Counted from the stretch's first letter, positions 18,611 to 27,379 are shown. The stretch: 64,000 nucleotides of DNA from Mesorhizobium sp. GbtcB19 (GCF_019091085.1 NZ_JAGXJY010000017.1:1-64000), one strand, 5' to 3'. A program made the numbers and translations. The notes: a model not told the origin generated them from the sequence alone.

Positions 18611-18712
18611 GCAATTCCAGGAAAAGTGCGAAGCGGTTTTCCGTCCGGAATTGCGTCAAGAATAGAGAGCAATTCCAGGAAAAGTGCGAAGCGGTTTTCC
18701 GTCCGGAAGTGC
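18611..18712. repeat. Two tandem palindromic repeats (family Y)
   Basis: Two near-identical 44-base palindromes lie at 18611-18654 and 18669-18712. Each has arms GCAATTCC and GGAATTGC (GGAAGTGC in the second) around the core AAAAGTGCG..GCGGTTTT. Other copies are at 32871 and 60245. They lie between co-directional catabolic genes and may stabilise or attenuate the message. Confidence 0.85.
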
Positions 18713-18735
18713 TTTAGGGAGGCTTGAGGGCGACG

Positions 18736-19893
18736 ATGGCTGAACTCGACCAGCAGGCGCTGCATCGCGAAATGACGGCGTGGCGGCACGACCTCCACGC
18801 CCATCCCGAATTCGGTTTCGAGGAAAAGCGCACCGCCGCCTTCGTGGCGCAGAAGCTGCGCGACTTCGGGCTGGAAGTGGCCGAAGGCATCGGCGGCACC
18901 GGCGTCGTCGGTACGCTGACCCGTGGCAGCGGCAATCGAGCCATTGCGCTGCGCGCCGACATGGATGCGCTGCGCATCGCCGAACAGGGCACGCAAGCCT
19001 GGCGCTCACAGGCGCCCGGCACCATGCATGCCTGCGGCCATGACGGCCACACATCGATGCTGCTCGGCGCCGCCAAGCTGCTCGCCGGCGAAGGCGGCTT
19101 CGACGGCACGGTGCGCTTCATCTTCCAGCCGGCCGAGGAATGGGGCAAGGGCGCGCTGGCGATGCTCGATGACGGCCTGCTGGAGCGCTTCCCCTTCGAG
19201 GAGATTTTTGGGCTGCACAACATGCCCGGCCTGGCCGTCGGCCATTTCGAGACGCGGAGCGGCCCGGTGATGTCGGCCGAGGACAATTTCGAGATCGTGC
19301 TCAAGGGCCTCGGCGGCCACGCGGCGCGGCCGCATGCCGCACAGGAGACGCTGGTCGCGGCCTGCGCACTGGTCGTCAATCTGCAGACCATCGTCTCGCG
19401 GCGCCTGAGCCCGGCCGATATCGGCGTCGTCTCGGTGACCGAACTGATCACCGACGGCACCCGCAATGCGCTGCCGGGCATGGCGCGCATCCTCGGCGAC
19501 TGCCGCAGTTTCCGGCCTGAGGTGAGCGCCGCGATCGAAAACGAGATGCGCCGCATCGCCGAAGGCACTGCGCAGGCCTATAATGTCGGGGCTCAAGTCA
19601 CTTACACGCGCGAGTTCGTGCCGTTGATCAACGACGCGGCGCTTGTCGATGAGGCACTTGCGGCGGCTAGGACGGTGCTGGCCGACGACGCCGTTCGCGT
19701 CGCGGCTGAGCCGATGACCGCTTCGGAGGATTTCGCCCGCTTCCTCGATCATGTGCCGGGATGCTTCATCTTCATGGGCAATGGCGACACCGCGCCGCTG
19801 CACAACCCGGCCTATGATTTCAACGACGAAGGCCTGCTGCACGGCGCGCGGTTTCATGCGGCGGTGGTGAGGCGGCGGCTGGCGGTGGGCTAG
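18736..19893 (+). CDS. M20D aminoacylase/amidohydrolase (hippurate-hydrolase-like)
   Basis: The 385-residue metallo-hydrolase shows ALRADMDALRI, the metal loop HACGHDGHTSML, PAEEWGKGA, GLHNMPGL and the late MTASEDFARFLDHVPG motif. Family members remove acyl groups from N-acyl amino acids in the cytosol. It is the last gene of the transporter-lyase-hydrolase region and pairs with the second lyase. An acylated amino acid is the likely substrate. ATG 18736 is preferred over the upstream TTG. Confidence 0.88.
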   Translation: MAELDQQALHREMTAWRHDLHAHPEFGFEEKRTAAFVAQKLRDFGLEVAEGIGGTGVVGTLTRGSGNRAIALRADMDALRIAEQGTQAWRSQAPGTMHACGHDGHTSMLLGAAKLLAGEGGFDGTVRFIFQPAEEWGKGALAMLDDGLLERFPFEEIFGLHNMPGLAVGHFETRSGPVMSAEDNFEIVLKGLGGHAARPHAAQETLVAACALVVNLQTIVSRRLSPADIGVVSVTELITDGTRNALPGMARILGDCRSFRPEVSAAIENEMRRIAEGTAQAYNVGAQVTYTREFVPLINDAALVDEALAAARTVLADDAVRVAAEPMTASEDFARFLDHVPGCFIFMGNGDTAPLHNPAYDFNDEGLLHGARFHAAVVRRRLAVG

Positions 19894-19918
19894 GAAGGTC
19901 AAACGCGCTGGCGCGAGG

Positions 19919-20076
19919 CACCCCCCTCTGTCCTGCCGGACATCTCCCCCGCAAGGGGGGAGATCAATCTCTTCGCCGGCTTCGCCAATTTCCAACGCTG
20001 CAGGAGAAGCGGAGCGGACGACGCTGCCAATCTCCCCCCTTGCGGGGGAGATGCCCGGCAGCGCAGAGGGGGGTGG
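19919..20076. repeat. Paired inverted repeat element (family A)
   Basis: The left arm (CCCCCCTCTGTCCTGCCGG, then ATCTCCCCCGCAAGG) and the right arm (ATCTCCCCCCTTGCGGGG, then CCCGGCAGCGCAG and AGGGGGG) are inverted copies. The 65-base centre resembles that of the 46706-46862 element. It fills the gap before the GGDEF-EAL gene. Confidence 0.7.
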
Positions 20077-20170
20077 GACGGAGTGCGACCTGTCCAGCGA
20101 GCCACCCCCGGTAACTCTTTTTTCTCTGCTTTCATGCAGTATTGCCGGGACTGGATGGCAAGAACAAAGA

Positions 20171-22291
20171 ATGGCGGACGACAACAAACGCAACGGCAAG
20201 TTCTGGGCGCTGGCGCTCGACCGCGCTCATCTCGGCCTATGGGACTGGAATCTGTCGACCGGCGATTGCTACTATTCGCCGACCTGGTCGAAGATGCTGG
20301 GCTATGAGGAGGGCGAGCTCGCCAACACCTCCGATCTCTGGCTGAGGCTCACCCACCCCGACGACCGCCAGCGCGCGCAGGAAAGCGGCGACCGCCATAT
20401 TGTCGGCCTTGTCGATTCCATCGAGACCGAACTGCGCCTGCGCCACAAGGACGGCCACTGGGTCTGGGTGCTCGACCGCGGTGGCATTGTCGAATGGGAC
20501 GCCGACGGCAAGCCGCTCAAGCTGATGGGCGTGCAGACCGACATCACCCGCCAGAAAGAGGCCGAAGCGGCGCTCGAGCAGGTCAACATCCGCTTTCGTC
20601 TCGCGCTCGCCGCCAGCGGCACCGGCATCTGGCACCACGACATCGGCACCAGGAAGAGCTACTGGGACGCGCGCAGCCGCGAGATCTTCGGCCTCGTTGC
20701 CGACAAGGACGAGGTCGACGCCGGCCTCTGGCATACCTTCCTGCATCCCGACGACAAGGAAGCCACCGAGCGGGCGCACCTGCTGCCGACCGGTTCCAAC
20801 GAAGTCGTGGCCTCGCAATACCGCATCATCCGGCGTGACGGCCAGGTCCGCCACCTCGAATCGCTGGTGCGCTTCGTCGCCGATGTCGGCTCGGCCGGCC
20901 AGGTGCTGGGCACGGTGCGCGACATCACCGAGGAGAAGACGCGCGCCGAGGGGCTTGCCTTCGCCGCGCGTCACGACGCCCTGACAGGGCTGCTCAACCG
21001 CTCGGCCTTCGACCGGCTGCTCGCCGAAAACATCGCCCTGGCCGAGCGCCTGCCGCTCGCGGTCTTCTATGTCGACCTCGATTACTTCAAGGCGCTCAAC
21101 GACTATGCCGGCCATGCCGCCGGCGACATGGCGCTGAAGAGCGTGGCTGCCGGGATCGTCGCCAGCCTGCCAGCGCCGGCGCATGCGGCGCGTCTCGGCG
21201 GCGATGAGTTCGCGCTGATGGTGCCAAACTGCAACGACGCCTGTGCCGAGCGCATTGCCCGCGCCGTGCTCGCGGCCGTGCGAGACGCCGATCTCGGCTC
21301 GGCCGTCAGCTCGCGCCGGCTTGCCGCCAGCATCGGCATCGCCTTCGTGCGCGACCGCAACATGAGCGTGGCCGACGCACTCGCCTGCGCCGACGACGCC
21401 TGCTACGCGGCCAAGGCCGGCGGCCGTGACCGTTTCGCCGTGTTCTCGCCGGACTCGGTTGCCGGCTCCGGCGGTCTCAACGCCGCGCGGCTCGCCGCCG
21501 ACCTGGTCGATGCGATGGAGGACGGCCGGCTGAAGCTTTACGGCCAGGAAATCCACCAGCTCGGCCTGCCATGGCAAGACAGCCGCCATGTCGAGGTTCT
21601 GGCCAGGCTCGAAGGCCGCAACGGCAAGATGATCCCGCCCATCGATTTCGTGCCGGTGGCCGAACGCTTCGGGCTTGCCGCCCGGCTCGACCGCTGGATC
21701 ATCCACACCGCGATGCTGCGCCATGGCGAGGCAATGCGCGCCGGCGCAATCTCGCTCGACTTCAACCTGTCGGCGCAGACGCTTTCCGACCCGCAGCTCT
21801 GGAGTTTCGTCGACCAGGCCATCGCAGAAAGCGGCGCGCCGCCTTCCGCCGTCGGCTTCGAGATCACCGAGACCGCCGCCGTGACCAATTTCGACGCGGC
21901 CGAGGCATTCGTGCGCCGGGCGCGTGAGCGCCACTGCCGCGTCAGCCTCGACGATTTTGGCGCCGGCATGAGCTCGTTCGAATATCTCAGGCGCTTCCCC
22001 ATCGACGCCATCAAGATCGACGGCTCCTTCGTCGAGCACATCGCCGACAGCCGCTTCGACCGCGAGATCGTCTCGGCGATCACCGGCATCGCCCGTTCGA
22101 TGGGCGCTGCGGTGGTGGCCGAGAAGGTCGAGGAGAAGAACGCGCTGGAGATCCTCATGGGCATGGGCGTCGCCTATGGCCAAGGCTATTTCCTGCATCG
22201 GCCGGAGCCGCTGGAGGCCATCGTGGCGAGAGCTGTCAGCGGCACGATGTCACCGGAACGGCCGCATGCCAGGCTGGGTGCTGTAAAATAA
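20171..22291 (+). CDS. PAS-PAS-GGDEF-EAL cyclic-di-GMP signalling protein
   Basis: The 706-residue cytosolic protein has two PAS domains with PAC-like ends (about 10-130 and 140-250). A diguanylate cyclase domain carries an intact GGDEF motif near residue 342. A phosphodiesterase domain follows in which EAL reads EVL (near 474). The other EAL-domain residues are present (FEITET, SLDDFGAG, IKIDGSFV); the usual AEGVE reads AEKVE. The RxxD inhibitory site before GGDEF is absent. It probably makes or breaks c-di-GMP in response to a PAS-sensed signal. ATG 20171 follows a weak site; longer starts run into the repeat. Confidence 0.92.
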   Translation: MADDNKRNGKFWALALDRAHLGLWDWNLSTGDCYYSPTWSKMLGYEEGELANTSDLWLRLTHPDDRQRAQESGDRHIVGLVDSIETELRLRHKDGHWVWVLDRGGIVEWDADGKPLKLMGVQTDITRQKEAEAALEQVNIRFRLALAASGTGIWHHDIGTRKSYWDARSREIFGLVADKDEVDAGLWHTFLHPDDKEATERAHLLPTGSNEVVASQYRIIRRDGQVRHLESLVRFVADVGSAGQVLGTVRDITEEKTRAEGLAFAARHDALTGLLNRSAFDRLLAENIALAERLPLAVFYVDLDYFKALNDYAGHAAGDMALKSVAAGIVASLPAPAHAARLGGDEFALMVPNCNDACAERIARAVLAAVRDADLGSAVSSRRLAASIGIAFVRDRNMSVADALACADDACYAAKAGGRDRFAVFSPDSVAGSGGLNAARLAADLVDAMEDGRLKLYGQEIHQLGLPWQDSRHVEVLARLEGRNGKMIPPIDFVPVAERFGLAARLDRWIIHTAMLRHGEAMRAGAISLDFNLSAQTLSDPQLWSFVDQAIAESGAPPSAVGFEITETAAVTNFDAAEAFVRRARERHCRVSLDDFGAGMSSFEYLRRFPIDAIKIDGSFVEHIADSRFDREIVSAITGIARSMGAAVVAEKVEEKNALEILMGMGVAYGQGYFLHRPEPLEAIVARAVSGTMSPERPHARLGAVK

Positions 22292-22381
22292 GTAGTTGCT
22301 AAAATTGCAATTACTCATTTAAGGACGCCGTAATCCGCTACGATGATGATCCGAGATCACAAAGCGAATCGGAGCGCCTGG

Positions 22382-22783
22382 ATGAAAACCCTTCCCTTGC
22401 TTGCGGCAACCGCAATCGGCCTGCTGGGCATCTTCGCCACCCAGCCATCCCATGCGAGCTCGGACAATGGCGGCGGGGTGACGGCGGCGTCCACGGCCGG
22501 CGATGATGACGATCAGGTCAACACATCCAGCGTCGGCGGCGACCACGAGGCTGCCGAGAATGACGAGGCCGGGCATAGCGGGGACAACGCCGCCTCCGGC
22601 TCGCATGAAGGCGACCAGGACGGCGACGATCAGGGCGAGGATCACGATGGCGACCACGAAGGCGGGGACAGTGGCAGCCATGACGGGGGCGGCGACAGCG
22701 GCGGCCACGACGGCGGCGGCGACAGCGGCGGCCACGATGGCGGTGGGGACAGCGGTGGCCATGATGGCGGGGGCGACGACTGA
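22382..22783 (+). CDS. Secreted Gly/Asp/His-repeat protein
   Basis: The 133-residue product has a signal peptide (MKTLPLLAATAIGLLGIFA, cleaved after His-Ala) and an acidic Asp/Glu/His-rich middle. The C-terminus consists of GGHDGGGDS units, repeated almost perfectly also at DNA level (22670-22783). The composition suggests divalent metal binding (Asp and His) outside the membrane, but the function is unknown. Repeat number is likely to vary between strains. The antisense frame is open only because of composition. Confidence 0.72.
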   Translation: MKTLPLLAATAIGLLGIFATQPSHASSDNGGGVTAASTAGDDDDQVNTSSVGGDHEAAENDEAGHSGDNAASGSHEGDQDGDDQGEDHDGDHEGGDSGSHDGGGDSGGHDGGGDSGGHDGGGDSGGHDGGGDD

Positions 22784-23097
22784 ACCCATCGAGGCTGAGG
22801 GCGGCAATCCCGGATGGACAAGACCGGCAGGCAGGGGACAGGCTCTGCCTGCCGGCCTCGTTTAGAGCGATTTCAGGAAAAAGGGTCAGGCCCGGAGATC
22901 TTGTCCTGGTTCTTCGTCAGGGATTGAGCCGAAACAAAGAGATGGCGCAGGCCATCGTTAAAAGGTGAACCATCGTTCTATCGAACTCTTAGGACAATCG
23001 GGCTTATTGCCTGTGAAACGCTCTGCTCGGACATGACGTCTTGGCTCGATTGTCCGGCGTCCGATCCATGACGGACGGGCGCCCGCGAGACCCGGCG
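22784..23097. other. Intergenic region with terminator and repeat fragment
   Basis: No gene is supported. A hairpin with arms ACCGGCAGGCAG and CTGCCTGCCGGC (22824-22858) probably ends the repeat-protein transcript. A partial family-Y sequence (AGAGCGATTTCAGGAAAAA) follows. The rest, AT-richer near 22960-23000, may be the promoter of the next gene. Confidence 0.5.
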
Positions 23098-23583
23098 ATG
23101 TCCTCGACGCTCAACACCGCGCTTGTGATCCTGCAGCCGCAGCGCCTGCCGCCAGCGGCCAGGCCGGCCGTGGACAGCTTTGTTGCGAGCGTCTCCGGCC
23201 CGGCGGCTTTGCCGATCACGCAGGCGGAGCCTGCGGACTCGGCATCCAAGTTCAGCGTCGACAGCCTCAACATCACGGCGACGAAGGTCCGGCTGATGGA
23301 ACGCGCGGGCAAGGAGTTCGGGGTCGATCTGACGGAGTATGATTCCGTGTCTTCCTACGGTTCGGCGATCAAGAACGCCGTAGAAGCATTCAAACGGCAG
23401 TCTCCGTCAGCGATCGCTGAGATCGAAAGGCAGCTTGGCCTGGATCAACTCGGCGTCCCACTCGATACGCTCGTCAATGCGATCGTCGATCCGCAACACA
23501 GTGACCGGCTGGATTCCGCCTTGAAGCAGCACGCCGGCGGGCAGGGCGGCCACCCGGACGATCTCGGCCTCTACGTCGGCTGA
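23098..23583 (+). CDS. Hypothetical protein
   Basis: The 161-residue product was not recognised. The N-terminal 60 residues are low-complexity and Pro/Ala-rich. The middle (VRLMERAGKEFGVDLTEYDSV) and the following AIAEIERQLGLDQLGVPLDTL are helical, and the tail ends in a Gly/His/Asp stretch. No membrane segment is visible. The start is uncertain: ATG 23098, ATG 23068 or TTG 23041 are possible. It converges on the azlD gene. Confidence 0.55.
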   Translation: MSSTLNTALVILQPQRLPPAARPAVDSFVASVSGPAALPITQAEPADSASKFSVDSLNITATKVRLMERAGKEFGVDLTEYDSVSSYGSAIKNAVEAFKRQSPSAIAEIERQLGLDQLGVPLDTLVNAIVDPQHSDRLDSALKQHAGGQGGHPDDLGLYVG

Positions 23584-23589
23584 GACCGT

Positions 23590-23889
23590 TTACCCCATCA
23601 GCCATCGTAACACGCCCGCCGAGGCCACCCCGACCACCACTGTCGGCAGCATCGACAGCCTGGTCGCGGCAAGCAGCGTGATGACCAGGGCCGCGAGGTC
23701 GGCCGGGTTCTTGGAAACGAAGTCCGGCGCGATCACCGAGATCAGCACGCAGCCGGGCGCGGCTTCCATCACCGCCGTGGCGCGCGGGCTGAGCGTGCGG
23801 TTCTTGAGCATTACATAGCCGCCGATGCGGGTCAGATAGGTCACGCCAGCCATCGCCAGGATGGCGAACACGGTCATCGGGTCGATCAT
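23590..23889 (-). CDS. azlD: AzlD-family branched-chain amino acid exporter small subunit
   Basis: The 99-residue membrane protein has about four hydrophobic segments and the AzlD pattern (VTYLTRIGGYVML, then VMEAAPGCVLISVIAP). It works with AzlC to export branched-chain amino acids or analogues. It overlaps the azlC stop by four bases, so the two are translationally coupled. Confidence 0.9.
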   Translation of the reverse strand: MIDPMTVFAILAMAGVTYLTRIGGYVMLKNRTLSPRATAVMEAAPGCVLISVIAPDFVSKNPADLAALVITLLAATRLSMLPTVVVGVASAGVLRWLMG

Positions 23890-24629
23890 TTGTCACCTGC
23901 CAGGAACCACGCGGCCACCAGGCCGGACAGCGCGCCGGCCGCCACATACCAGGCGCCGGGCACGACGAGATAGGTGAGCGCCGCCACCGTGAGGCTGACC
24001 AGCCAGGGCCGCGCCGCCGCGAAGCCCTTCCACATGCCCCGCAGCAACACCAGGAAGACGGCCGGGAAGGCCATCGCGAAACCATATCTCTCGACATCGC
24101 CGAGCACCGGGCCGAGCGCCGCGCCGCAGGTCGTGAACGCCACCCAGGCGAGGTAGAAGGGCAGGCCGGCGCCCAGGTAGAAAGGCAGGCTGAAGCCCGG
24201 CCGCATGCCGGCGGCGGCGCGGCGCTGCGCGTCCGCCAGGCCCACCGCCCAGCTCTCGTCGCACATCAAAAACAGCGCCGGAAAAACCTGTCGCTTCGGC
24301 AAATGCCTGATGAACGGCGCGAGTGCCGCGCCCATCAGGAAATGCCGGCTGTTGACCAACAGCGTGATGGCCGCGATCAGAAGGATATGCGGCGGCGAGG
24401 TCCAGAGCTGGATCGCGGCGAATTCCGAGCCGCCGGCGAAGTTGAGGCCGGTCATCAGCGGCACCTCGACGACGGAAAGGCCCTTCTGCGCGGCTTGGGC
24501 GCCGAGCACCAGCGCATAGGGGATGATGCCGAGCAGCACCGGTGTCGAGGCGGCAAGCCCGCGCCGGAACTCTCCGCCGCGCCCGCTGTTGGTCTGGCCC
24601 TCGGCAAGGGCGATCTCGGAAACGCTCAT
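23886..24629 (-). CDS. azlC: AzlC-family branched-chain amino acid exporter large subunit
   Basis: The 247-residue permease has several transmembrane segments and conserved AzlC stretches: GLNFAGGSEFAAIQLW, LLVNSRHFLMGAAL and FLMCDESWAVGLAD. ATG 24629 is chosen; a longer frame would run through the divergent promoter region. It is coupled to azlD and divergent from an Lrp-family gene, its probable regulator. Confidence 0.9.
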   Translation of the reverse strand: MSVSEIALAEGQTNSGRGGEFRRGLAASTPVLLGIIPYALVLGAQAAQKGLSVVEVPLMTGLNFAGGSEFAAIQLWTSPPHILLIAAITLLVNSRHFLMGAALAPFIRHLPKRQVFPALFLMCDESWAVGLADAQRRAAAGMRPGFSLPFYLGAGLPFYLAWVAFTTCGAALGPVLGDVERYGFAMAFPAVFLVLLRGMWKGFAAARPWLVSLTVAALTYLVVPGAWYVAAGALSGLVAAWFLAGDK

Positions 24630-24798
24630 GGCTCTGCCTTCGGCGGGCCTTGCGGTCGCCGTTCTCTCGTTCGGTTGTGGGTTATCGGTGGCCGCACCAT
24701 AGCCGAAATGCCCGGCAATCGGGTTGCGAAGATGCGCCATTTCTGCCACGATTTGGCATTGAATAGCGCACTAAGGCAGAAGATTGGAATCTTGAACC

Positions 24799-25257
24799 AT
24801 GAAGCTGGATGACATCGACAGACGCATCCTGCGCTCCCTGCAGCGCGACGGGCGCATGGCCAACAACGATCTGGCGAAGGAGGTCGGCCTGTCGCCGTCG
24901 CCATGCCTGCGCCGCGTGAAACTGCTGGAGGAGGCCGGCGTCATCGACCGTTATGTCGCGGTGCTCAACCCGGCCAAGATCGGCCGCGGCCAGACCTTCT
25001 TCACCCGCATCTGGCTGAAACAGCAGGACGAGGACACGATCGAGCACTTCGCCGCCGAGGTGGCGAAATTCCCCGAAGTGATGGAGTGCTATCTGATGCT
25101 CGGCGACTGCGACGCCATGGTGCGGATCGTGGCCGCCGGCATCGACGACTACCGCCGCTTCCAGTCGGAACACCTGAGCCGCATCAAGGGCGTGCAGAAC
25201 GTCAAGACGGACGTGCCCAGCCAGACGATCAAGCAGACCTCGGAGATGCCGCTGTAG
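24799..25257 (+). CDS. Lrp/AsnC-family transcriptional regulator
   Basis: The 152-residue regulator has the HTH LAKEVGLSPSPCLRRVKLLEEAGVIDRYVA and a RAM domain (MECYLMLGDCDAMVRIVAAGIDDYRRF). It lies divergent from azlCD with about 170 bases between. Such pairing is common for Lrp-type regulators that switch on amino-acid export when the amino acid accumulates. Confidence 0.92.
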   Translation: MKLDDIDRRILRSLQRDGRMANNDLAKEVGLSPSPCLRRVKLLEEAGVIDRYVAVLNPAKIGRGQTFFTRIWLKQQDEDTIEHFAAEVAKFPEVMECYLMLGDCDAMVRIVAAGIDDYRRFQSEHLSRIKGVQNVKTDVPSQTIKQTSEMPL

Positions 25258-25309
25258 CGGGGCTGATCTGCCCGCGTGGGGAGATGATCGGCTTTTGTTC
25301 TTGCCACCC

Positions 25310-25588
25310 TCAGATTGATGAGATGATGGCTGCAAACCAGGTCGCAACGAACTGAATCACGCCAAATATAAATACCGCCTGGTATTTCGGTATTTTCATA
25401 TTCCATTCACGAACGAATTCAGGATTTCTTCTCGCAATATCCCAATCGATATAGGTTTGGTTCTTAAATCCAAATCGCGCAAACTTTCCAAATCCATCAT
25501 GCTTTTGGACAATATGTACTTTCATGTAAAGAAATAGCCAGACGGCGGTGATGAACACCGCCGTTGAAACCATCGTGGCGAACCTCAT
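25310..25588 (-). CDS. Small membrane protein, unknown
   Basis: The 92-residue protein has two hydrophobic segments (about 6-24 and 70-90) joined by an aromatic, charged loop (KFARFGFKNQTYIDWDIARRN). The base composition is noticeably less GC-rich than its neighbours, which suggests a transferred or weakly selected gene. No family was recognised. Confidence 0.6.
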   Translation of the reverse strand: MRFATMVSTAVFITAVWLFLYMKVHIVQKHDGFGKFARFGFKNQTYIDWDIARRNPEFVREWNMKIPKYQAVFIFGVIQFVATWFAAIISSI

Positions 25589-25708
25589 CCGTTGCCGCCC
25601 TCGTCGAAGTAAAGAGACTTAGGGGCGCGCCCTTGCACCCCTTCATGGCTCTAGCATGCAATGCTGGGAAAAGCTTATGCATCAGCGGGCAGAGCTATGC
25701 GGCTTGCA

Positions 25709-26026
25709 TCAATGCTGGGCGTGGCTCTCATTCCTCTTGCGCGTCGCGGCCGCCTTCTTGGCCGAAGCCGAGCGGTCCGCAGCCGAGCGCTCGCCCGAGG
25801 CCTTGCCGCCCATCCTGCCGCCCTTGTGCGCGGCCGGATTGCCGGTGTGCTGGCCGCGCCCCGATCCGCCTTCCTTCTTGCCGCCGCCATCGTCCTTGTT
25901 GACGGTCGCCCAGGCGCGCCGCTCGGCTTCCTTTTCCGATACGCCGCGATGTTCATAGCCCTCGGCTATATGGTCGGCCTTGCGTTCCTGCTTGTCGGTG
26001 TATTTCGATTTGTCGCCACGTGGCAT
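25709..26026 (-). CDS. Gly/Lys-rich 'plasmid stabilization'-type stress protein
   Basis: The 105-residue hydrophilic protein opens with MPRGDKSKYTDKQERKADHIAEGYEHRG, which matches a family usually named plasmid stabilization protein in rhizobia. The SEKEAERRAWATVNK helix is followed by a Gly/Lys/Ala-rich disordered tail. The strong site ggagaag supports the start. The name is historical and a role in plasmid maintenance is not shown. It heads a run of small stress-type genes on this strand. Confidence 0.7.
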   Translation of the reverse strand: MPRGDKSKYTDKQERKADHIAEGYEHRGVSEKEAERRAWATVNKDDGGGKKEGGSGRGQHTGNPAAHKGGRMGGKASGERSAADRSASAKKAAATRKRNESHAQH

Positions 26027-26051
26027 TTTTCTTCTCCGGCGATTGGGGCGC

Positions 26052-26270
26052 TCAGCCCTCGGCCTTCATGGTTCGTGCAATCTCGAGCAGCTTGTCGCGG
26101 TCATGCCCATGCTCGCGGATCAGCTCGCGCGCCTGGTTCGGCGACAGATCGGTGTTCTCCGCCAGGAAGCGGACATCGGGATCGTCGCCGCCCTTGGTCG
26201 GCAGGTTGCCGGTCGCCGGCGCGTGGGCGGCGCCAGGGCGGTGCGGGATATTGTCGTTTGCGCGGGTCAT
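26052..26270 (-). CDS. Small hypothetical protein
   Basis: The 72-residue protein has a disordered N-terminus and a helical C-terminal half (DLSPNQARELIREHGHDRDKLLEIARTMKA). It starts with a very good site (aaaggaggc). The neighbour order (small basic protein, this gene, then 26289) suggests one operon. A related short helix occurs in the 29734 gene. Function unknown. Confidence 0.7.
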   Translation of the reverse strand: MTRANDNIPHRPGAAHAPATGNLPTKGGDDPDVRFLAENTDLSPNQARELIREHGHDRDKLLEIARTMKAEG

Positions 26271-26288
26271 CGCAGGCCTCCTTTGCTT

Positions 26289-26777
26289 TCAGTCTGCCGG
26301 CCGCCCGTGGCGCGCCGCCTTCTTGCGGCGCAGCACCTCATCGGTGCCGACAATGTCCTTCGCGCCGCCGGTGATCGCGGTCGAGACCACGGCCGGCGGA
26401 TCGCTGGCGGGGAAACTGTCTTCGAGGCCGGATTGCAACTGCTCTTCCAGCGTGTCCGGGTTCTCCGACCGGCCTTCGGTGCGACGGCCGTCGATCTCTT
26501 CCAGATCGTGCTTGGCGTCGGGATGCTCACGCACGTTGCGCAACGTCGAGACGACAAGCTCGACCGCGAATTCCTTCATCGCCTCGGCATCCGGCGCGGC
26601 AATTTCGGCCTCGTCGACCAGGCGCACCAGCGACTGTTCGAGCTTGTCCAACGCGCGCATGCCCTCGCGCCGCGCCAGTTTCTCAGCCAGGGCATGGATC
26701 AGCAGCGGGCCGAAGGTCGAATAGGCCTGGATGCGGGTCTCGTCGACACGTTCGGGATGAAGCGTATGCAGGGACAT
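26289..26777 (-). CDS. Hypothetical protein with C-terminal SFPASDPP motif
   Basis: The 162-residue protein has a helical N-terminal domain (residues about 8-80). The C-terminus contains LEDSFPASDPPAVVS, a widespread short motif at the ends of small stress-associated proteins. ATG 26777 has ggaggcacca directly upstream, and a second ATG lies 12 bases earlier. Function unknown; it is likely the first gene of a three-gene unit running leftward. Confidence 0.68.
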   Translation of the reverse strand: MSLHTLHPERVDETRIQAYSTFGPLLIHALAEKLARREGMRALDKLEQSLVRLVDEAEIAAPDAEAMKEFAVELVVSTLRNVREHPDAKHDLEEIDGRRTEGRSENPDTLEEQLQSGLEDSFPASDPPAVVSTAITGGAKDIVGTDEVLRRKKAARHGRPAD

Positions 26778-27055
26778 TGGTGCCTCCATGAAACATCCTG
26801 CGGTGGCGGCCCTTGAGGCGCCGGTCCTAAGGGAACTGGAGGAGGCGCAAGATGTTCCATTGCGGATGCAGCCCGGGCAAAGGAAAGGCGTTTGTCAAGC
26901 GGGTATTGGCAACAGATGTTCCGGCCGAAATATTTCGTGACTTGGGGTCAGACTGAAGTCCGACCGGGACAACGCATTGGGCTGGCTTGTGCAACCAATG
27001 TGATTTCTGCGAATTGGTGAGCGGCCGACGAGAAAAGCCCCCTCCATCGCCGGTC

Positions 27056-27379
27056 ATGCTGGTGCCCGCCGATCGCCCACCGCGCAAATCCGGCGGGCAC
27101 CAATATCCACGAACAAGAAGGCCGCTAGAGTCGGCTTCGGAGCGAGACGACGTTTTGACCTACATCTCTGCAAAGCCCGCCCGGCAGGAGGGCGAAAGCC
27201 TGCCTGCCAACGACAACAACCATGCCACCCGTGCCGACCTTTCCTTCCTCGATGCCATCAACGATGAGTACGAGGTCGCCGCCATTGCCAGGCGCGCCGA
27301 GCGTCTCGGCCACGTCACGCTGATCGCCATGGCGATCGGTCTGGCGGCCCTGCCGGTGCTTTGCCTGATGCTTGTGTGA
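27056..27379 (+). CDS. Small tail-anchored membrane protein, unknown
   Basis: A 107-residue frame ends in one clear C-terminal transmembrane helix (VTLIAMAIGLAALPVLCLMLV). The preceding soluble part (ATRADLSFLDAINDEYEVAAIARRAERLG) looks real. The N-terminal third is of doubtful coding character. The true start may be the TTG at 27155, giving about 74 residues. Confidence 0.45.
   Translation: MLVPADRPPRKSGGHQYPRTRRPLESASERDDVLTYISAKPARQEGESLPANDNNHATRADLSFLDAINDEYEVAAIARRAERLGHVTLIAMAIGLAALPVLCLMLV

Noticed and set aside
22319..22807. Minus-strand Ala/Val-rich membrane-like frame
   Set aside because: Antisense of the Gly/Asp/His repeat gene; hydrophobic look is a result of repeated codons.
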